A DNA stretch of 5,984 bases from positions 1 through 5,984 of the forward strand of contig DDBP01000051.1 in NCBI GenBank assembly GCA_002332795.1. The letters run 5' to 3'. The notes below the pieces were generated by a model. That model worked only from the letters and a program-made list of their open reading frames with translations, was not told where the DNA came from and ran no database searches. Numbering within the stretch: the first letter of the stretch is position 1; each line of letters begins with the position of its first letter. This document shows, piece after piece, positions 1-4,868 of this stretch. The position numbers and the translations under genes are program-made. This DNA is from Anaerolineales bacterium UBA2029 (GTDB lineage Bacteria; Chloroflexota; Anaerolineae; Aggregatilineales; Aggregatilineaceae).

Positions 1-183
1 AACGCCGTTGACTTCGCTGCGCCAATGCCCTAAAATGGGCATCAGTAATATGTTTTGGTAGGAAGATTATATTATATATACTATTAATCGTGTAATGCCG
101 ATGAGGCCCGTGAGTACAAAATGTGTTCAATTTCATCCTTAACCAATTATAACAGGAAAACTCCGTCCCCACCATACCTTTGA
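1..183. other. Left flank with no recognisable gene
   Basis: No reading frame of useful length and no RNA gene that I recognise lies here. Bases 61-90 are strikingly AT-rich compared with the rest of the window. A 6-bp hairpin (ATGCCC at 25-30 with GGGCAT at 37-42, 6-base loop) has no T-run after it and is not a convincing terminator. The segment was joined directly to the DNA now starting at 1418 before the insertion sequence arrived, as the target-site duplication shows. Confidence 0.6.
55..82 (+). promoter_or_regulatory. Possible sigma-70-like promoter in AT-rich stretch
   Basis: TTGGTA (55-60) and TATACT (77-82) are separated by 16 bp, and the region is AT-rich. No gene follows within the flank. 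If real, it would read rightwards into the insertion sequence and, before insertion, into the non-coding DNA now at 1418 onward. AT-rich DNA gives such matches by chance, so this is only a candidate. Confidence 0.2.
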
Positions 184-193
184 GAGACCAGCC
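184..193. repeat. Left copy of 10-bp target-site duplication
   Basis: GAGACCAGCC directly abuts the left terminal inverted repeat, and the identical 10-mer abuts the right one at 1408-1417. A duplication of 8-10 bp is usual for ISAs1-family elements. Two perfect copies indicate that this element arrived by transposition and that its flanks have not rearranged since. Confidence 0.9.
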
Positions 194-211
194 CAGGGTA
201 ATCGCATCAAA
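194..211. repeat. Left terminal inverted repeat of the IS
   Basis: CAGGGTAATCGCATCAAA is the exact reverse complement of 1390-1407. The next inner base (212) no longer matches its partner, so the perfect repeat is 18 bp. It is the presumed transposase-binding and cleavage end. Confidence 0.92.
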
Positions 212-246
212 ATGAGGGATGGGGAATAATGGTGGCCTCGTAATCC

Positions 247-252
247 GGGAGG
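247..252 (+). promoter_or_regulatory. Shine-Dalgarno site of the transposase gene
   Basis: GGGAGG lies 5 bases before ATG 258. It supports 258 as the original start, upstream of the amber codon, rather than the GTG at 405, which has no comparable site. Confidence 0.7.
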
Positions 253-257
253 CGACC

Positions 258-1394
258 ATGTCCGAGTCCGTTTTCACCAGTTTGGAAGCATGTTTCAGCG
301 CGTTGCCTGATCCGCGTGTGCAGGGACGCTGCGACCACAAACTGATTGACCTGATCATTATCACCGTGTGTGCGGTGATCTGTGGAGCCGATAGTTAGAC
401 TGGAGTGGAAACGTTCGCCAAAGCCAAAGAGGGGTGGCTGAAACGGTATCTGGAATTGCCGAACGGGATACCGTCCCATGATACGTTTGGGCGGGTGTTT
501 GCCAGCCTGAATGCGGAAGCCTTTCAAGCGGGGTTCAGTCGGTGGGTCCAAGCGGTATTTCGGGTGACCAAGGGCCAAGTGGTTGCGATAGATGGCAAGA
601 CGGTGCGGCGCAGTCACGACCAGACGATCGGTCAAGACGCGATCCATATGGTCAGTGCCTGGGCCAGCCAGAACGGGATAGCCCTAGGCCAACGTAAGGT
701 GGATGACAAATCCAACGAGATCACGGCCATCCCCGAACTGCTGCGCTTGCTGGATGTATCGGGCTGTATCGTGACGCTTGATGCAATGGGGTGCCAAAAA
801 GACCTTGCCCAGGCTATTCGGGATGCTAAAGCGGATTACGTGCTGCGGGTCAAGGATAATCAATCCCATCTGCGCCAAGACCTGGAAGACTGGTTTATCT
901 ACGGGGATCAGCAGGCCTTCAAAGGCTTGACGGTGGATTATCATCAAACGGTCGACAAATCCAACGGGCGAATTGAAATCCGGCGCTGTTGGGCCATCGC
1001 TGACCCGGTGGCCTTTGAGTACATTCGCCACTATGACGCCTGGACTGACTTACAGACCATCGTACGGGTGCAACGCGAAGTACACGCCCAGGGCAAAACG
1101 TCGGTCGAAACCGCCTATTACATCAGCAGTCTACCCAACAATGCGGCACAGTTGCTGGAGGCAACCCGCCATCATTGGGCGATTGAAAACAGCTTTCATT
1201 GGGTCTTGGACGTCACCTTTCGGGAAGATGATTCGCGCATTCGATCCGGTGCCAGTCCGCAGAATATGGCGGTGTTTCGGCACCTGGCCCTCAACATTCT
1301 CAAGCAAGACCCGTCCAAGATGAGCCTTAAACAGAAACGCTTCCGTGCCGGTCTGGACGATGCTTTCTTGCTTGCGCTACTCACCCGAATTTGA
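258..1394 (+). pseudogene. ISAs1-family DDE transposase interrupted by one amber codon
   Basis: The frame from ATG 258 would encode 378 residues, normal for the family, but codon 47 (396-398) is TAG after residues ICGADS. Family members generally have tryptophan (TGG) here, so a single G-to-A change explains the stop. No other lesion is seen. The N-terminal part (about residues 10-95, with LPDPR and LPNGIPSHDTFGRVF) matches the transposase-associated domain of the family. The DDE catalytic domain follows, with likely acidic residues D112 (AIDGK), D175 (TLDAMG) and E310 (HHWAIENSFHWVLDV). Without readthrough, only a 46-residue peptide is made. Reinitiation at GTG 405 would give 329 residues with the complete catalytic domain but without half of the N-terminal domain. 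Family assignment is firm; loss of function is inferred and could also be a sequencing error. Confidence 0.9.
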
Positions 1395-1407
1395 TGCGAT
1401 TACCCTG
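1390..1407. repeat. Right terminal inverted repeat of the IS
   Basis: TTTGATGCGATTACCCTG is the exact reverse complement of 194-211. The TGA stop of the transposase frame (1392-1394) falls inside it, an economical layout often seen in compact insertion sequences. Confidence 0.92.
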
Positions 1408-1417
1408 GAGACCAGCC
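1408..1417. repeat. Right copy of 10-bp target-site duplication
   Basis: GAGACCAGCC is identical to 184-193 and begins immediately after the right inverted repeat. Removing 194-1417 restores a plausible empty site, with base 193 joined to base 1418. Confidence 0.9.
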
Positions 1418-1737
1418 TACCTCCAAGTCGGCTCATCCCCTTCCCTCAGTCGAAACCCACCAGGGAGCCACTTTCTGTTGCTAGCCAGAACAGGAACTGG
1501 GCATCAGACTAGCGATTCCCCCTGCGCTGCGGTGCGGATGCTCGACCACGTCTCCGCCTGAGCGCTCCACCCAACAAGCACATCCAGCACGGCGGTGTGA
1601 CATACACTACCATCAGCTCGCGCCCAGCGTGCCACATGTCCCCGCCTGCCGGAAAGGTGATGGCAAAAGCATTCCATCGCAGTCAGCGTGAATAGCGGGA
1701 TGACTGCCGCGGCTATGCACTCCTTCAACCGACCCGC
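1418..1737. other. Non-coding stretch between IS and sugar operon
   Basis: I see no supported gene in these 320 bases. The only sizeable frame is a 104-codon minus-strand one (1504-1818). It resembles no family I know, and it runs through the promoter and operator of the operon, so I do not accept it. A 6-bp inverted repeat (CAGTCA/TGACTG, about 1680-1706, long loop) has no T-run and no clear role. The DNA could be an eroded gene remnant or the 5' regulatory region of the operon. Confidence 0.5.
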
Positions 1738-1766
1738 TTGACTCGCAGACAAAATCGCCGTATCAT
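1738..1766 (+). promoter_or_regulatory. Promoter of the sugar ABC operon
   Basis: TTGACT (1738-1743, 5 of 6 to consensus) and TATCAT (1761-1766, 5 of 6) are exactly 17 bp apart. This predicts transcription starting near 1773 and a leader of about 45 bases before ATG 1817. The likely repressor site begins at the base after the -10 box, which strengthens the call. No start site has been mapped; this rests on sequence alone. Confidence 0.65.
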
Positions 1767-1790
1767 GTAAACAATTACGTAATCGTTTTC
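1767..1790. promoter_or_regulatory. LacI-family-type operator overlapping the predicted start site
   Basis: This is a 24-bp imperfect palindrome in which 10 of 12 base pairs are symmetric. The left half is GTAAACAATTAC and the right half is GTAATCGTTTTC. The centre ATTACGTAAT (1774-1783) is a perfect palindrome with CG at the dyad, as is typical of LacI/GalR-family operators. It sits over the expected +1, where bound repressor would block initiation. The obvious candidate ligand is the LacI-family protein encoded at 2646-3659, giving autoregulation. Binding is inferred. Confidence 0.7.
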
Positions 1791-1816
1791 TTGACAAGAT
1801 ACCTTGGGATAATGGC

Positions 1817-2614
1817 ATGGAGCAGATAGCCTCTCGTCCCTCCCCCGATCAAGTGCCACTGCTCAAAGTCGAGAACATCACCAAGACCTTCGGAGCGGTT
1901 CAGGCTCTGCGCGGTGTCAGTTTTACCCTGGAACGCGGGGAAATCCTGGCATTGGTCGGCGACAATGGCGCGGGCAAATCCACCCTGGTCAAGATCATCT
2001 CCGGCGTATATCCCCCCACCAGCGGACAGATTTTCCTGAACGGCCAGGTATGCACGTTCGATCGCCCTGCTGCCGCTCTTGCCGCCGGTATTGAAACGGT
2101 ATACCAGAACCTGGCCCTTATCGAGGAACTCGATGTGGCGGACAACGTCTATCTGGGACGAGAGACCACACGTTGGGGGGTATTGGGACGATGGCTGGGA
2201 ATTCTGGATCGCCCTTCGATGCGCAGACATACTGCCCAGGCCCTGGGCCAGTTGCACATCAAGATTCCGGCTCCCACCCTGGCTGTGCGGCGGATGAGCG
2301 GCGGACAGCGCCAGGCAATCGCCATTGGCCGGGCACTAACCTGGGGCCGCGAGCTGCTCATCCTCGACGAGCCGACGGCGGCCTTGGGCGTGGATGAGAC
2401 CGAACAGGTGCTGCGGATGATCGAAGAACTGCGCGCTACCAGGGGCCTGTCCTTCCTGGTGATCAGCCACAACATGCAGAATGTCTACCGTATCGCCGAC
2501 AAAGTGGTTGTGTTGCGCCAGGGCAGACATGTGGCCACGTTGCGCAAGGAAGAGACCACCGTAGAGGAGATCGTCGCCTACATCACAGGCGCTAAAGAGT
2601 CGGCCTTCAACTGA
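1817..2614 (+). CDS. Sugar ABC importer ATP-binding protein, single-domain CUT2 type
   Basis: This 265-residue cytoplasmic ATPase powers sugar import. It shows Walker A GDNGAGKST (48-56), Q-loop Q97 (VYQNLA), signature MSGGQRQ (160-166), Walker B LLILDEP (180-186) and switch histidine H218 (VISHN). TAALGVDE after Walker B is typical of RbsA/XylG-like proteins. Most CUT2 ATPases fuse two such domains (about 500 residues). This one has a single domain, like FrcA, and should work as a homodimer beneath the permease dimer. It is the first gene after the promoter and operator. ATG 1817 has only a weak GGGA (1806-1809) upstream; GTG at codon 13 is an alternative start, just ahead of the conserved domain. 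The substrate cannot be read from the ATPase; the neighbouring binding protein suggests allose, ribose or a similar sugar. Confidence 0.93.
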   Translation: MEQIASRPSPDQVPLLKVENITKTFGAVQALRGVSFTLERGEILALVGDNGAGKSTLVKIISGVYPPTSGQIFLNGQVCTFDRPAAALAAGIETVYQNLALIEELDVADNVYLGRETTRWGVLGRWLGILDRPSMRRHTAQALGQLHIKIPAPTLAVRRMSGGQRQAIAIGRALTWGRELLILDEPTAALGVDETEQVLRMIEELRATRGLSFLVISHNMQNVYRIADKVVVLRQGRHVATLRKEETTVEEIVAYITGAKESAFN

Positions 2615-2645
2615 ACTCTGGCACACGAAACGTTGGTGTCGGGAT

Positions 2646-3659
2646 ATGGCCAATATCAAGCAAGTCGCCGAGTTAGCCGGGGTTTCGGTCGCGACTGTCT
2701 CGCGAGTGATCAACGAATCGGGTTACGTCAGCCCCGAACTACGCGAGCGGGTATTGCAGGCCATGCGCGAACTGAACTATCAGCCGAATGCCCCGGCCCG
2801 TAGTCTGCGTCGGCAGGAAACACGTACCGTCGGCGTGCTCGTCCCTCAGCTCGATCATCCGTTCTTCAGTGCGCTGAGTTTTGCCATCGAGAAGACCCTC
2901 TCCGCCAACGACTACTATACGTTCATCTGCAGTGCGGAGGAAAGCCGCGCCCAGGAGAGCCGCTACATCAAGATGATGTTGCAGCAACGGGTAGATGGCA
3001 TCATCCTGGTTCCCACCAGTCACAGCAAAGAGAGTGTCGAGCTGGCCCTGGAACAGGACATCCCTGTCGTCATTGCCGACCGCGATCTGCCCGATCTGCA
3101 ACTTCCAGTCAACCGCGTGCTGGTTGACAACTTCCAGGGAGCCTACGCTGGTGTTCACCATCTGCTGAGCCTGGGGCATAGGCGCATCGGGATAGTGGGT
3201 TCGCCCCCTCATAGTGAGCCAATCGGCAAGCGTATCAAGGGAGCCTTGAAAGCCCTGGCCGACTGGGGGATAGCCCACGATCCTGCCCTGCTGATTACGG
3301 GCGATCACCAGCAATTCGAAATGGGCTATCTGGGGGCCAGGCAGCTATTCCAGCAGGAACCCCGTCCGACAGCGATTTTCGCTCTCACCGACGTGATGGC
3401 CATTGGCGTGATCCATGCTGCATATGAGCATGGCATGACTCTGCCCGACGATCTATCTGTAGTCGGTTTCGATGACATCCCTCTGGCCTCCTATGTGGTC
3501 CCTGCCCTGACCACGATCGCTCAACCTATCTACGTCATGGGAGAAACTGCCGCGCATATTTTGTTGCGGCACATGCTCAACAACGAGCAGCCCGTAGAAA
3601 CCGTCAAACTGGAAGCAAAACTTGTCTTACGGAATTCGACCACACCACCGAAGCCTTAG
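2646..3659 (+). CDS. LacI/GalR-family transcriptional regulator
   Basis: The 337-residue protein has standard family length and architecture. The N-terminal helix-turn-helix (about 3-25) contains VAELAGVSVATVSRVINES. The hinge region YQPNAPARSLRR (45-56) places the conserved minor-groove leucine at L54. From about residue 61 a periplasmic-binding-protein-like effector domain follows, with VGVLVPQLDHPFFS, VDNFQGA (160-166), GKRIKG (194-199) and SVVGFDDIPLASY (271-283); the C-terminus ends in the usual LRNST. It lies 31 bp after the ATPase gene and 9 bp before the permease gene, so it is probably in the same transcript. It should repress the operon through the palindrome at 1767-1790 and release it on binding a sugar or sugar phosphate. 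The effector is unknown. The ribosome-binding site before ATG 2646 is weak, which may keep repressor levels low. Confidence 0.93.
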   Translation: MANIKQVAELAGVSVATVSRVINESGYVSPELRERVLQAMRELNYQPNAPARSLRRQETRTVGVLVPQLDHPFFSALSFAIEKTLSANDYYTFICSAEESRAQESRYIKMMLQQRVDGIILVPTSHSKESVELALEQDIPVVIADRDLPDLQLPVNRVLVDNFQGAYAGVHHLLSLGHRRIGIVGSPPHSEPIGKRIKGALKALADWGIAHDPALLITGDHQQFEMGYLGARQLFQQEPRPTAIFALTDVMAIGVIHAAYEHGMTLPDDLSVVGFDDIPLASYVVPALTTIAQPIYVMGETAAHILLRHMLNNEQPVETVKLEAKLVLRNSTTPPKP

Positions 3660-3663
3660 GGGG
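3658..3663 (+). promoter_or_regulatory. Shine-Dalgarno of the permease gene overlapping the regulator stop
   Basis: AGGGGG starts within the TAG stop of the regulator gene (3657-3659) and lies 5 bases before ATG 3669. This arrangement suggests translational coupling between regulator and permease and confirms the permease start. Confidence 0.65.
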
Positions 3664-3668
3664 TAGGC

Positions 3669-4685
3669 ATGGACCTGAGCCTCAAGGACAAGTCCAAAGC
3701 GGTTCCACGCTCGACCTATGTCAGGATAGGGGACTTGCTGGCCCGTTTCGGCATTGTGGTCATCCTCCTGATTCTGGTCATAGGGCTTACCTTGCTCACC
3801 CCATCGGTGCGCGGAGAGCAGTATTTCCTGACCAAGACCAATCTCCTGAACGTGGCCCTGCAGGCCTCCATCAACAGCGTTATCGCGGTGGGCATGACTT
3901 TCATCATCACCAGCGGAGGGATTGATCTCTCGGTCGGCTCCATGGCTGGCTTCGTGGGGATTCTGATCGCGCTGGCGCTACGGGACTACGGAGTAGGACC
4001 GGTCGGTGGCCTGGTGGTGGCTATGGTCGCCGGTAGCCTGTGCGGATTGTTCAACGGTCTGCTCATCACACGGGCAAACCTGCAACCATTCATTGTCACA
4101 TTAGGAACTATGGGCATGTTCCGCGGGTTGGCGCTGGTCGCCAGCAATGGCCGCCCGATCTACGGTTTTGGGCGCAGCTTCATCAAGACCTTCTCCGGCA
4201 ACACCATCGGTGACCTGCCCAAACCGGTGATCGTGGCCGCCCTGGTCGCGTTGGGCGGCTGGCTGATTCTGACACAGACGCGCTTTGGCAAGTACACCAT
4301 TGCTATTGGTGGAAACGAAGAATCCACCGCCCTGGCAGGCATCCCCATCAAACGCTACAAGCTTGGCATCTATGTGTTCGGCGGCTTCCTGACCGGTATT
4401 GCCGCCACCCTGCTGACGGCCCGCCTCAGCTCTGCGGACCCCACCGCGGGCATGAGTTACGAACTTGATGCGATCGCCGCTACTGTGATGGGCGGAACCA
4501 GTCTCCGCGGCGGACAGGGCAATATCCTGGGCACGATGGTAGGCGCGTTGATCATCAGCCTGGTGCGCAACGGGATGAACATCCTCAACGTGCCAACTTT
4601 CTGGCAGCAGTTTGTGATCGGGTCGGTCATCATCCTGGCCGCCCTGCTGGATCAATGGCGCAAAGGGCAGTCTACCTCGACATGA
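3669..4685 (+). CDS. CUT2 sugar ABC importer permease (RbsC/AlsC-like)
   Basis: This 338-residue integral membrane protein forms the sugar channel, probably as a homodimer. After a basic cytoplasmic N-terminus of about 28 residues come multiple hydrophobic segments, roughly 8-10 (e.g. 28-44, 66-82, 90-104, 113-134, 187-202, 232-251, 284-300, 315-327). Family signatures are GMTFIITSGGIDLSVGSMAG (75-94), NLQPFIVTLGTM (137-148), AIGGNEESTALAGI (212-225, the cytoplasmic loop expected to contact the ATPase) and GGTSLRGGQGNILGTMVGAL (275-294). These are typical of RbsC, AlsC and XylH, where length is usually 320-340. It begins 9 bp after the regulator gene and pairs with the ATPase of 1817-2614. 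The permease alone does not define the substrate. Confidence 0.94.
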   Translation: MDLSLKDKSKAVPRSTYVRIGDLLARFGIVVILLILVIGLTLLTPSVRGEQYFLTKTNLLNVALQASINSVIAVGMTFIITSGGIDLSVGSMAGFVGILIALALRDYGVGPVGGLVVAMVAGSLCGLFNGLLITRANLQPFIVTLGTMGMFRGLALVASNGRPIYGFGRSFIKTFSGNTIGDLPKPVIVAALVALGGWLILTQTRFGKYTIAIGGNEESTALAGIPIKRYKLGIYVFGGFLTGIAATLLTARLSSADPTAGMSYELDAIAATVMGGTSLRGGQGNILGTMVGALIISLVRNGMNILNVPTFWQQFVIGSVIILAALLDQWRKGQSTST

Positions 4686-4868
4686 TGCCCGTCGAGTACA
4701 CAGACTCCAGTGCGTGTATTGATCAGCCCCCTTGATCTGCGCCGGTCAGATTAACGAGGAGGTGAGCGAGCACCCAAAAGTCGGAAAGTGACACCCCAAA
4801 CGCCCGTCCTTAGAGAACTTCGTTCACTCGCACGATCAGCAAGAAGCCGATAGGGAGGAAAAGAAACG
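4686..4868. other. 183-bp gap before the binding-protein gene
   Basis: This is much longer than the other gaps in the operon (31 and 9 bp). It contains a 5-bp hairpin (GATCA/TGATC, about 4720-4736) without a T-run and an isolated perfect AGGAGGTGA (4757-4765) with no start codon at proper distance. I find no convincing promoter pair and no second copy of the 1767-1790 palindrome. It may hold an independent promoter or an RNA-processing site that raises binding-protein expression, but neither is shown. Confidence 0.4.
4852..4859 (+). promoter_or_regulatory. Strong Shine-Dalgarno of the binding-protein gene
   Basis: AGGGAGGA ends 9 bases before ATG 4869. It fixes the start just before a typical signal peptide and is the best-placed strong ribosome-binding site in the operon, in line with the need for excess binding protein over transporter. 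Confidence 0.75.

Larger units (their letters stand above)
194..1407 (+). mobile_element. Complete ISAs1-family insertion sequence (1214 bp)
   Basis: The element is bounded by 18-bp perfect inverted repeats (194-211 and 1390-1407) beginning CAGGG, and outside them by a perfect 10-bp direct repeat. It carries one transposase frame (258-1394) that fills nearly the whole element; its stop codon lies inside the right repeat. Length, single frame, terminal sequence and duplication size all fit ISAs1 elements. Termini are intact, so it could in principle be moved in trans by a related transposase, although its own transposase has a premature stop. I cannot name the exact IS without a database. Confidence 0.92.

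Noticed and set aside
25..42. Hairpin ATGCCC/GGGCAT as a terminator
   Set aside because: The stem is only 6 bp and no T-run follows on either strand at the right place.
92..112. Hammerhead-like GATGAG core near the left end
   Set aside because: The CUGA core is not intact (CCGA), and no matching GAAA-bearing stem is seen.
207..647. Minus-strand 146-codon frame across the IS start
   Set aside because: It is a shadow of the transposase frame, crosses the IS and has no family resemblance; the + frame carries all conserved transposase motifs.
1791..1813. TTGACA (1791-1796) with GATAAT (1808-1813) as operon promoter
   Set aside because: The spacer is only 11 bp and transcription would begin at or after the ATG at 1817. 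The upstream pair with a 17-bp spacer is far better.
1504..1818. Minus-strand 104-codon frame
   Set aside because: It has no recognisable family features and would run antisense through the well-supported promoter and operator at 1738-1790.
4719..4754. TTGATC and GATTAA motifs as a separate binding-protein promoter
   Set aside because: The possible pairs have spacers of 11 or 24 bp, outside the usable range.
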